The notes below the pieces were generated by a model. It was not told where the DNA came from and did no database searches. It saw only the letters and a program-made list of their open reading frames with translations. DNA of 64,000 nucleotides from Pseudomonas sp. F(2018). Its GTDB lineage: Bacteria; Pseudomonadota; Gammaproteobacteria; Pseudomonadales; Pseudomonadaceae. Positions 55,431-63,247 of this stretch are shown piece by piece (position 1 is the first letter of the stretch; every line of letters starts with the position of its first letter). Location: assembly GCF_005508865.1 (NCBI RefSeq), contig NZ_SCOM01000005.1, positions 124,001 to 188,000 on the forward strand, given 5' to 3'. The position numbers and the translations under genes were made by a program.

Positions 55431-56189
55431 TTACTCCCGCGGCCCCAGGCGCAGATCCACCTCGCCGAGCAGCTCGCCGCCGCTGCCGAAGCTGCGCTCC
55501 ATTAGGCGCACGCCGCCATCGCCGTGCAGCACCAGGGCACTGCTGGCGCGGGTGCCGTAGCCGGGACCGACGATGAACACGGTGGCCAGCAGCATCTCCC
55601 AGTCGACGCCCACGCCGGTGTCCGGCAGCAGCACCCGTGGCGGCTGCTGGCGGTCGCCGAGCAGCGCCAGCAGGTTGGCCGGCTGCGGATCGTCGAGGGT
55701 ATTGGCCAGCGCCGCCGTGGCGCGCAGCACCTTGGGCCATGGCGTATCCAGGTCGGCGTTGGACAGGCCGTAGACTCCGGGCATCAGGCGGCGTACCTCG
55801 GCCAGCTCGGAGTTGAAGAAGTACAGCGCGCGGCGGTCGCCGAGCAGCAGGTTGAAGCCGCTGTACTGCTCCAGTCGCGGTGCCAGTTCGGCGAGGAAGG
55901 CCTCGGCGTCCATCTCGCCACGCAGGTATTCCAGCGGCAGCTCGCCGCGCGAGCGCTCACCGCGTGGCTGGCGCGGGTCGCGGATATTGGTCAGGGCGGC
56001 GAAGCGGCCCTCGGCCGTCACCCCCAGCCAGGTGCCGCCGGCCAGCAGGTCGCGGCCGGCGTACACGCCGGGAGCGTCTTCCCATTCGCCCAGGGGCAGG
56101 GTGGCTCGCTCATAGAACTCGTCGCGGTTGGCGGCCAGCACCAGCGGTTGCGGGTGTCTGGGGCGCCAGGCGAAGACGATCAGGCACAT
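55431..56189 (-). CDS. NRDE (TANGO2) family protein
   Basis: A 252-residue protein of the NRDE family, with the N-terminal Cys in MCLIVFAWR, the diagnostic LVLAANRDEFYERATLPL, and GTWLGVTAEGRFAALTNIRDP. The Ntn-hydrolase-like start (Met removed to expose Cys2) is typical. Human TANGO2 and bacterial members have been linked to heme handling, but the role here is unknown. Ends 7 bases from the convergent DUF6436 gene. Confidence 0.88.
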   Translation of the reverse strand: MCLIVFAWRPRHPQPLVLAANRDEFYERATLPLGEWEDAPGVYAGRDLLAGGTWLGVTAEGRFAALTNIRDPRQPRGERSRGELPLEYLRGEMDAEAFLAELAPRLEQYSGFNLLLGDRRALYFFNSELAEVRRLMPGVYGLSNADLDTPWPKVLRATAALANTLDDPQPANLLALLGDRQQPPRVLLPDTGVGVDWEMLLATVFIVGPGYGTRASSALVLHGDGGVRLMERSFGSGGELLGEVDLRLGPRE

Positions 56190-56309
56190 ACCGCCTCCAA
56201 GGGCCTGTGATCAGGTGCCTGGAGTCTAACAAAGCCATGGGCATCCATCGCCTCGGCTGGAGGGCAGGGTGCCCATCCGTTACCATGCCGCTTCGTTTTA
56301 GGGGGTTGC

Positions 56310-57092
56310 ATGGAATTCCTGCTCTATCTGCTGCTGGGTGCGGCGGCCGGTGTGCTGGCCGGACTGTTCGGCGTCGGCGGCGGCATCATCATCGTGCCGG
56401 TGCTGGTGTTCAGCTTCACCGCTCAGGGCTTCGATCCGGCGATCCTGACCCACCTGGCGGTGGGCACCTCGCTGGCCACCATCATCTTCACCTCGATCAA
56501 CTCGGTGCTGGAGCACCAGCGCAAGGGCGCCGTGCTGTGGCCGGTATTCGCCTGGATGGCGCTGGGCATCCTGCTCGGCGCGGCGGTCGGCGCGGCTACC
56601 GCCGCGGCGATCCAGGGGCCGATGCTGCAGAAGATCATCGGCGTGTTCGCCATCATCATCGCCATCCAGATGGGCCTGGGTCTGAAACCCAAGGCCAGCC
56701 GCACTGTCCCAGGCAAGCCCGGGCTGACTGGCGCCGGCGTGGTGATCGGTTGGGCCTCGGCGATCTTCGGCATCGGCGGCGGCTCGCTGACCGTGCCGTT
56801 CCTGACCTGGCGCAGCGTGCCCATGCAGCAGGCGGTGGCGACCTCCTCGGCCTGCGGTCTGCCGATCGCCGTGGCCAGCGCCCTGAGCTTCATGCTGCTG
56901 GGCTGGAACGAGGCGCACCTGCCGGCGTGGAGCCTGGGTTTCGTGTACCTGCCGGCGCTGGCCGGCATCGCCATCACCAGCATGTTTTTCGCCCGCATCG
57001 GCGCGCGCCTGGCGCACCGCCTGCCGGCCACCGTATTGAAACGACTGTTCGCCCTGCTGCTGTTGTGCGTGGGCGTGAGCTTCCTGATCTAA
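56310..57092 (+). CDS. TauE/SafE family sulfite exporter-like permease
   Basis: A 260-residue inner-membrane protein with about eight helices and two homologous halves. Family motifs: LFGVGGGIIIVPVLVFSF in the first half and SAIFGIGGGSLTVPFLTW in the second. The substrate may be sulfite or another organic anion. AGGGGG precedes the start. lgt follows after nine bases, in the same order as PA0340-PA0341 as remembered. Confidence 0.87.
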   Translation: MEFLLYLLLGAAAGVLAGLFGVGGGIIIVPVLVFSFTAQGFDPAILTHLAVGTSLATIIFTSINSVLEHQRKGAVLWPVFAWMALGILLGAAVGAATAAAIQGPMLQKIIGVFAIIIAIQMGLGLKPKASRTVPGKPGLTGAGVVIGWASAIFGIGGGSLTVPFLTWRSVPMQQAVATSSACGLPIAVASALSFMLLGWNEAHLPAWSLGFVYLPALAGIAITSMFFARIGARLAHRLPATVLKRLFALLLLCVGVSFLI

Positions 57093-57101
57093 GGAGTCGC
57101 A

Positions 57102-57902
57102 ATGCTGACTTATCCGCAGATAAACCCGGTGGCGCTGGACCTCGGCCTCATCAAGATCCACTGGTACGGCCTGATGTACCTGGTCGGCATCGGCGGCGCC
57201 TGGTTCCTCGCCAGCCGCCGGCTGAAGGACTTCGACGCCAGCTGGAGCAAGGAGAAACTCTCCGACCTGGTGTTCTGGGTGGCCATGGGCGTGATCCTCG
57301 GCGGCCGCCTGGGCTACGCGCTGTTCTACGACCTATCCGCCTACGTGGCCGACCCGCTGAAGATCGTCCGCGTCTGGGAAGGCGGCATGTCCTTCCACGG
57401 CGGCCTGATCGGCGTGATGCTGGCCACCTGGTGGTTCGGCCGGCGCAACGGCAAGAGCTTCTTCGAGCTGATGGACTTTATCGCCCCTCTCGTTCCGATT
57501 GGATTGGGTGCCGGGCGCATCGGCAACTTCATCAACTCCGAGCTGTGGGGCAAGGTCACCGACGTGCCCTGGGCCATGGCCTTCCCCAATGGCGGGCCGG
57601 ACCCGCGCCACCCGTCGCAGCTGTACCAGTTCGCGCTGGAAGGCGTGGCCCTGTTTCTGATCCTCTGGGCCTACTCGCGCAAGCCGCGCCCGACCATGGC
57701 GGTGTCCGGCCTGTTCGCCATCTGCTATGGCGTGTTCCGCTTTATCGTCGAGTTCGTCCGCGTGCCGGACGCCCAGCTCGGCTACCTGGCCGGCGGCTGG
57801 CTGACCATGGGCCAGGTGCTGTGCCTGCCGATGATTCTCGGCGGCCTCGGCCTTATGATTTGGGCCTATCGCCGCCAGGCCGTTCAAGGAGCCGTGCAAT
57901 GA
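57102..57902 (+). CDS. lgt: prolipoprotein diacylglyceryl transferase
   Basis: The inner-membrane enzyme that attaches a diacylglyceryl group to the lipobox cysteine of prelipoproteins. The 266-residue product has seven helices. Conserved parts are KIHWYGLMYLVG, GGMSFHGGLIG and the signature GAGRIGNFINSELWGKVTD. AAGGAG precedes the ATG. Its stop overlaps the thyA start (ATGA). Confidence 0.95.
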   Translation: MLTYPQINPVALDLGLIKIHWYGLMYLVGIGGAWFLASRRLKDFDASWSKEKLSDLVFWVAMGVILGGRLGYALFYDLSAYVADPLKIVRVWEGGMSFHGGLIGVMLATWWFGRRNGKSFFELMDFIAPLVPIGLGAGRIGNFINSELWGKVTDVPWAMAFPNGGPDPRHPSQLYQFALEGVALFLILWAYSRKPRPTMAVSGLFAICYGVFRFIVEFVRVPDAQLGYLAGGWLTMGQVLCLPMILGGLGLMIWAYRRQAVQGAVQ

Positions 57903-58693
57903 AACAGTACCTCGACCTGATGCGCCTGGTGCGCGAGACCGGCACCTTCAAGAGCGACCGCACCGGCACCGGCACCTACTCGGTGTTCGGCCACCAGATG
58001 CGCTTCAACCTGGCCGGCGGCTTCCCGCTGGTGACCACCAAGAAGTGCCATCTGAAATCCATCATTCACGAGCTGCTGTGGTTCCTCCAAGGCGACACCA
58101 ACATCAAGTACCTGAAGGACAACGGCGTGCGCATCTGGGACGAGTGGGCCGACGAGAACGGCGACCTCGGCCCGGTATACGGCTACCAGTGGCGCTCCTG
58201 GCCGGCGCCCAATGGCGAGTCGATCGACCAGATCAGCAAGCTGATCGAGATGATCAAGAACAACCCGGACTCGCGGCGCCTGATCGTCTCCGCCTGGAAC
58301 CCGGCGCTGGTCGATGAGATGGCCCTGCCGCCGTGCCACACCATGTTCCAGTTCTACGTCGCCGAGGGCCGCCTGAGCTGCCAGCTGTACCAGCGCTCGG
58401 CCGACATCTTCCTCGGCGTGCCCTTCAATATCGCCAGCTACGCCCTGCTGACCCTGATGATCGCCCAGGTCTGCGACCTGCAGCCGGGCGACTTCGTCTG
58501 GACCGGCGGCGACTGCCACCTGTACGCCAACCACATCGAGCAGACCGACCTGCAGCTGACCCGCGAGCCGCTACCGCTGCCGACCATGCGCCTGAACCCC
58601 GACGTGAAGGACCTGTTCGCCTTCAAGTTCGAGGACTTCGAGCTGCAGAACTACCAGGCCCACCCGCACATCGCCGCGCCGGTGGCGGTGTAA
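57899..58693 (+). CDS. thyA: thymidylate synthase
   Basis: Makes dTMP from dUMP using methylene-tetrahydrofolate. The 264-residue length matches the E. coli type. Conserved blocks: KSDRTGTGTYSVFGHQMRF, the catalytic Cys in LPPCHTMFQFYV, the phosphate-binding QRSADIFLGVPFNIA and GDCHLYANHIEQ. The start overlaps lgt by four bases. Upstream frames spanning TauE and lgt are not real. Confidence 0.97.
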   Translation: MKQYLDLMRLVRETGTFKSDRTGTGTYSVFGHQMRFNLAGGFPLVTTKKCHLKSIIHELLWFLQGDTNIKYLKDNGVRIWDEWADENGDLGPVYGYQWRSWPAPNGESIDQISKLIEMIKNNPDSRRLIVSAWNPALVDEMALPPCHTMFQFYVAEGRLSCQLYQRSADIFLGVPFNIASYALLTLMIAQVCDLQPGDFVWTGGDCHLYANHIEQTDLQLTREPLPLPTMRLNPDVKDLFAFKFEDFELQNYQAHPHIAAPVAV

Positions 58694-58699
58694 CCAGCC

Positions 58700-59611
58700 T
58701 TAGCCTGCCAGCCCCGCCGCCAGATGATCGATCAACACCCGCAGCTTCGGCGGCAGGTGGCGGTTGGGGTGGTAGAGCACCCAGGCGGTGCCCTGGTAGG
58801 AGCCGGTGTAGCGCCAGTCGGCCAGCACCTGCACCAGTCGCCCTTCGGCCAGCGCCTGGGCGGCGGTGAAGTGCGGCAGGCAGGCGATGCCCAGGTGGTT
58901 CAGCGCGCCGTTCAGGCGGACCTCGCTGTGGTTGCTGGCGAAGCGCCCGGCCACCGCCACCATGCACTGCTCGCGGCCGTCGCTGAAGTGCCAGCGGTGA
59001 TCGTCCGCCACCTCGTCCAGATACAGACACTGGTGCCGCACCAGCTCCTGCGGGTGCTGCGGCGTGCCGTGGCGCGCCAGGTATTGCGGCGTGGCGCAGA
59101 GCAGTTGGCGCACCTGGCATAGCGGGCGCCCGGCCATCTGCTGCGGTGGCTGCTCGGTGATGCGCACGATCAGGTCGAAGCCGTCGGCGATCAGGTCCGG
59201 GCTGCGGTCGCTGAGGTTGAGGCTGACGTCCACCTCCGGATAGCGCACCAGGAAATCCGCCAGCAGCGGCGCCACCAGGTACTTGCCGAAGGCCTTGGGC
59301 ACCGACAGGCGCACCTGGCCGCGTGGGTGGCTCATCAGTCGCTCGCCCACGGCTACCGCTGCCTGGGCCGCCGCGAGCATCTCCCGGCAGCGCTCGAACA
59401 CTTCACCGCCGGCCTCGCTCAGGCGCAGGCGGCGGGTGGTGCGCTCCAGCAGGCGCAGGCCCAGCGCGGCCTCCAGCTGGGCGACCTGGCGGCTCAGCGC
59501 CGAACCGCTGGTATGCAGCTGGCGGGCGGCGGCGGAGAAGCTGCCGCACTCCACCACGCGGACGAAGCTGGCCATCAATGGCAGCAGGTGCTGGGTCTGA
59601 TTCGTGCTCAT
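58700..59611 (-). CDS. LysR-family transcriptional regulator
   Basis: A 303-residue regulator. N-terminal winged helix: LMASFVRVVECGSFSAAARQL and SGSALSRQVAQLEAALGLRL. Effector domain follows (KYLVAPLLADFLVRYPEVDV, DGFDLIVRIT). It belongs to the CrgA/DsdC-like group that often controls a neighbouring exporter or oxidoreductase. It is divergent from the EamA gene, 92 bases away, and is the natural candidate regulator of it. Confidence 0.88.
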   Translation of the reverse strand: MSTNQTQHLLPLMASFVRVVECGSFSAAARQLHTSGSALSRQVAQLEAALGLRLLERTTRRLRLSEAGGEVFERCREMLAAAQAAVAVGERLMSHPRGQVRLSVPKAFGKYLVAPLLADFLVRYPEVDVSLNLSDRSPDLIADGFDLIVRITEQPPQQMAGRPLCQVRQLLCATPQYLARHGTPQHPQELVRHQCLYLDEVADDHRWHFSDGREQCMVAVAGRFASNHSEVRLNGALNHLGIACLPHFTAAQALAEGRLVQVLADWRYTGSYQGTAWVLYHPNRHLPPKLRVLIDHLAAGLAG

Positions 59612-59703
59612 GGGGAACGAGTCATGTTCGAAATGGTTGGATTATCGCGGTGTGATGCCCAATGGACAATGCCGCTCTGTCCCGAAGTAGCGCTGGAGCC
59701 ACC

Positions 59704-60585
59704 ATGACCACCCTGAGCCAACCCCTGCGGGCCCGCCTGCTGCACACCAGCGACCTGCTTCTGCTGCTGGTGGCGCTGGTGTGGGGCACCAGCTACGGCG
59801 TGGCCAAGCAGGCGCTGCTGTTCTACCCGGTACTGGGTTTCCTCGCCGTGCGCTTCTGCATCACCTTCCTACTGCTGGTGCCGCAGCTGCGCGGCGAGGG
59901 GAGGCGTGCCTGGGCACCCGGCTTGCCGCTGGGCCTGGCCCTGCTGGCGATCTTTCTCTGCGAGACCTACGGCGTGCAGCTGACCACGGCGAGCAACGCG
60001 GCCTTCCTGATCAGCCTGTGCGTGGTGCTGACGCCCTTCGTCGAGTGGCTGATGCTCGGCCAGCGCCCGGATGCGCGCCTGCTGCCGGCGGTGGCGCTGT
60101 CGCTAATCGGCACCTGGCTGCTCAGCGGTGGCGTCCACCTCGACTTCGGCCTGGGCGATGGCCTGATGCTGGCCGCCGCGCTGCTGCGTGCCTTCCAGGT
60201 ATGCCTGACCCGCCGTCTCACCGCCAATCGCCAGGTGCCGCCGCTGGCGCTGACCGCCGTGCAGTCCGGGGTGATCGGCTTCGGCTGTCTGCTGCTCGGC
60301 GCGCTGCTGTTGCCCTACGGCCTGCCGCCGTTGCCGGCCGAACCGGCATTCTGGGTCGGCAGCCTGTATCTGGTGCTGTTCGCCACGCTGTTCGCCTTCT
60401 ACGTGCAGAACTGGGCGCTGGGCCGCAGCAGCCCGACCCGGGTCAGCCTGCTGATGGGCAGCGAGCCGCTGTTCGGCGCGCTGTTCGCCGTGCTCTGGCT
60501 GAGCGAGGAGCTGAGCCTGCAGGCCTGGATCGGCGGCCTGCTGATTGTCGCGGCGACCCTGTGGACCAGCCTGGCGCGGCGCTGA
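59704..60585 (+). CDS. EamA/DMT family transporter
   Basis: A 293-residue inner-membrane protein with ten expected helices in two EamA halves. The first begins LLLLVALVWGTSYGVAKQAL, the second half ends LMGSEPLFGALFAVLWLSEELS, the conserved end of the family. Substrate unknown: amino acids, metabolites or drugs. Divergent from the LysR gene at 59611. The ATG at 59704 is preferred: GGAGCC precedes it. Confidence 0.87.
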   Translation: MTTLSQPLRARLLHTSDLLLLLVALVWGTSYGVAKQALLFYPVLGFLAVRFCITFLLLVPQLRGEGRRAWAPGLPLGLALLAIFLCETYGVQLTTASNAAFLISLCVVLTPFVEWLMLGQRPDARLLPAVALSLIGTWLLSGGVHLDFGLGDGLMLAAALLRAFQVCLTRRLTANRQVPPLALTAVQSGVIGFGCLLLGALLLPYGLPPLPAEPAFWVGSLYLVLFATLFAFYVQNWALGRSSPTRVSLLMGSEPLFGALFAVLWLSEELSLQAWIGGLLIVAATLWTSLARR

Positions 60586-60769
60586 AACGCCGGTTGTCGT
60601 GATCGGCCCGTGCACCTGGCACGGATGGACCTGGCGCAATGGCCGGCGAGGCGCTTCACTGCCGATGCTATTTCCGTTCGCCGACGCGCTCACGAGAAAG
60701 CGGCCCGACGGACCGGGTAGTGGTTAGCCAACAACACCGACAAGAACCGGCACCACAAGGAACCTCACC

Positions 60770-61789
60770 ATGCACTCTCGCCTACTGCGCCGCGCGCTGG
60801 CCGTCGCCTGCCTGCTCGCGCCGCTCTCCGCCGTTGCCCATTCGAGCAACGCCTACTCCAGCGACAGCAACCTCAACTACCGCAACAGCGACTGGATGGC
60901 CGCGCTGGACGGCGCCAAGCGCGTGCGCCAGTTGTCTGTGCCGGGCACCCACGACTCGCTGTCGTTTTATGGCGGCGACATCGTGCGCACCCAGTCGCTG
61001 CCGCTGCGCACCCAGCTGGAGGCGGGCATCCGCGCCTTCGACGTGCGCGCCCGGCACATCGACAACGTGTTCGCCATCCACCATGGCCCGGTGTACCAGC
61101 ACACCATGTTCGGCGACGTGCTCGACGCCATGGTCGCCTTCCTCGCCCAGCATCCGGGCGAGACGCTGCTGGTGCGGGTCAAGCCCGAACACACCGAGCA
61201 GAATGTCAGCCGCAGCTTCGAGGCCACCTTCACCGAGTACAACGCCCGCTACAGCGGCTACATCTGGCAGCCCACCGGCCAGGACCCGCTGCTCGATGAG
61301 GTGCGCGGCAAGATCGTGATCCTGCAGAACTTCGCCGGGGCCACTTACGGCCTGGACTACTCCGGCTCGTTCGACACCCAGGACGCCTACAACCTGAGCA
61401 GCAACTGGGACCTGTACGGCAAGTGGGAGAAGGTCAAGGCGCAGGTCTGGCGGGCCAATGGCCGTGGCCACAGCTCGATCAACTTCCTCAGTGGTTCGGG
61501 CGGCTCCTTTCCGTACTTCGTCGCCAGCGGCCACTCCAGCCCGCAGACCGGTGCGCCGCGCCTGCTCACCGGGCGCACCACGCCGGGCTGGAAGAGCAGC
61601 TACCCGGACTTCCCACGGGTCGGCTGCTTCATCGGCATCTGCTCGATCGCCTTCGAGGGCACCAACGACCTGACCCGCAACCTGCTGGACGCCCAGCGCG
61701 GCAAGCTCGGTCATGTCGGCATCGTGTTCGCCGACTTCCCCGGTGCCGGGCTGATCGACGCCATCATCCGCGTCAATCAGGTGCGCTGA
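60770..61789 (+). CDS. secreted phosphatidylinositol-specific phospholipase C
   Basis: A 339-residue protein with a signal peptide (LLRRALAVACLLAPLSAVA). The PI-PLC X domain has both catalytic histidines: in QLSVPGTHDSLSF and AIHHGPVYQH. RAFDVRARHIDN and TLLVRVKPEHTEQN are also typical. The long C-terminal region includes a cysteine pair (VGCFIGICS). Such enzymes cleave phosphatidylinositol or GPI anchors; the real substrate is not known. AAGGAACC precedes the ATG. Confidence 0.88.
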   Translation: MHSRLLRRALAVACLLAPLSAVAHSSNAYSSDSNLNYRNSDWMAALDGAKRVRQLSVPGTHDSLSFYGGDIVRTQSLPLRTQLEAGIRAFDVRARHIDNVFAIHHGPVYQHTMFGDVLDAMVAFLAQHPGETLLVRVKPEHTEQNVSRSFEATFTEYNARYSGYIWQPTGQDPLLDEVRGKIVILQNFAGATYGLDYSGSFDTQDAYNLSSNWDLYGKWEKVKAQVWRANGRGHSSINFLSGSGGSFPYFVASGHSSPQTGAPRLLTGRTTPGWKSSYPDFPRVGCFIGICSIAFEGTNDLTRNLLDAQRGKLGHVGIVFADFPGAGLIDAIIRVNQVR

Positions 61790-61795
61790 CGGCGC

Positions 61796-63169
61796 TCAGG
61801 CGCCGAGCAGCTCGCCGGTCAGGGCATCCACCTGCTCGCGCCGCTCGGCCTGTTCCAGGCGCGCGCCGGGATTCAGCGACGACCATTGCGGATGCGCCCG
61901 CGCCCGGCGCAGGGCCTCGGGCAGCCGGGCCTCGCGCCAGGCGCTGTCCAGCGGCTGGTCCAGGCGGATCGCCGCGGTCGCCGCGTGGCCGCGGGCGAGC
62001 AGGGCGGCCAGCAGCTGGCGCTGACGCAGGGCGAGCAAGCGCAGCACGTTGTCGTCCACCGTCAGTTCGCGCTGGCCCTTGAGCTTGCCGAGCAGACGCC
62101 CGCCGAAGTTGCGCGCGGTCTGCAGGCCGCCACCGGCCAGGGCGCCGAGCAGCGCGGCGGCGCCCAGGGTCACGCCGCCCACCAGCAGGTCGATGCCCAC
62201 CCCGGTGGCCGCACCGGCGGCCATGCCGCCGCCGACTTTCACGCCGAGCTGGCGCAGGGTCTCCGGGTTGAACAGGTCATCGCCCCAGCGCCCGTCCGCC
62301 AGCGGCAGGTCGCCGGCCTGGGCATCGTCCGGGCGGAAGGCATACAGGCGCAGCAGCGCGTCGACGCACTGCTGCTCGCGGCGGCGGATGGCCTGGTGCA
62401 GGGCGGCGATCTCGCCCTGTTCGATCTGCGGCTGGGCCGCCACGCTGCGCCGGCAGGCGGCGCAGTCCACCAGCAGTTCGGCGATCAGCCGTGCGCCGGC
62501 CTGGCGGCGGGCTTCGTCCTGGGCCTCGTGGTCGAGGATTAGCCGCTCCAGTTGCGGGCGTGCCGGTTCCACCAGCAGGGCCAGGCTCTCGTACAGGCGG
62601 CGCTCGCCATCCAGCGGCGGCGCCACGGTGTCGAACGCCACCCGCGCATGCAGGCCGAGACGGGCCAGGGCCTCGCGCCATTCCGGCTCGCGCTGGGCCG
62701 CGGCGGCGCCGAAGTTGAGCACCGGCAGCAGCGGCTTGCCACAGCCGGCCAGCACCTGCAGCTCGTCGCGGTACTTGGCCAGCACCGGCTCGCGGGCGTC
62801 GATCACGTACAGCCCGGCATCGCTGGCCAGCAGTTGGCGCAGCACCTTGGCCTCCTGCTCGAAGCGCTGGCGCGCCTCGGCGCTGTCGAGGAAGCGCGCC
62901 AGGCGCGCCGGGCCGTCCAGCCGCTCGCCGGGGCGCTCCAGGCGTTCCAGATAGTCGAGCAGGGCGATGGCGTCTTCCAGGCCGGGGGTGTCGTACAGCT
63001 CCAGCAGCGCTTCGCCGTCCACCGACAGGCGCGCGCCCTCGACGTGACGGGTGGTGCTGGGCCGGTGCGAGACCTCGCCGAAGCCGACGTCACGCAGCAG
63101 GGTGCGCAGCAGCGAGGTCTTGCCGACATTGGTGTGGCCGACCACGGCCAGACGCAGCGGTCTGGTCAT
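61796..63169 (-). CDS. DUF3482 membrane-associated GTPase
   Basis: A 457-residue protein. The GTPase N-terminal domain has G1 GHTNVGKT (residues 11-18), G2 TTR and G3 DTPGLED. The expected G4 NKxD is replaced by VLNFG, an unusual form. The middle holds a glycine-rich hydrophobic hairpin (VKVGGGMAAGAATGVGIDLL, GAAALLGALAGGG) that could insert in the membrane. The C-terminal part is DUF3482. It lies 78 bases downstream of the DUF2868 gene on the same strand, with a repeat between. Function unknown. Confidence 0.82.
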   Translation of the reverse strand: MTRPLRLAVVGHTNVGKTSLLRTLLRDVGFGEVSHRPSTTRHVEGARLSVDGEALLELYDTPGLEDAIALLDYLERLERPGERLDGPARLARFLDSAEARQRFEQEAKVLRQLLASDAGLYVIDAREPVLAKYRDELQVLAGCGKPLLPVLNFGAAAAQREPEWREALARLGLHARVAFDTVAPPLDGERRLYESLALLVEPARPQLERLILDHEAQDEARRQAGARLIAELLVDCAACRRSVAAQPQIEQGEIAALHQAIRRREQQCVDALLRLYAFRPDDAQAGDLPLADGRWGDDLFNPETLRQLGVKVGGGMAAGAATGVGIDLLVGGVTLGAAALLGALAGGGLQTARNFGGRLLGKLKGQRELTVDDNVLRLLALRQRQLLAALLARGHAATAAIRLDQPLDSAWREARLPEALRRARAHPQWSSLNPGARLEQAERREQVDALTGELLGA

Positions 63170-63186
63170 GGCCGCTCTCCAGTTCG

Positions 63187-63242
63187 TAGCCCGGATGTCA
63201 TCCGGGGTGGAGCTGCCTGCTTCCCGGATGGCATCCGGGCTA
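63187..63242. repeat. 56-bp dispersed palindromic element, copy 3
   Basis: It begins TAGCCCGGATGTCATCCGGG and ends CATCCGGGCTA. It is more divergent than the two other copies. It lies between the DUF2868 and DUF3482 genes. Confidence 0.82.
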
Positions 63243-63247
63243 CGCGA

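Noticed and set aside
55880..57901. Upstream extension of the thyA frame over NRDE, TauE/SafE and lgt
   Set aside because: The frame only reaches real coding at the thyA ATG (57899). The earlier part is a shadow of other genes.
60600..60640. Sigma-54 promoter upstream of the PI-PLC gene
   Set aside because: TGGCACGG is present near 60615, but the required GC is not ten bases after the GG.
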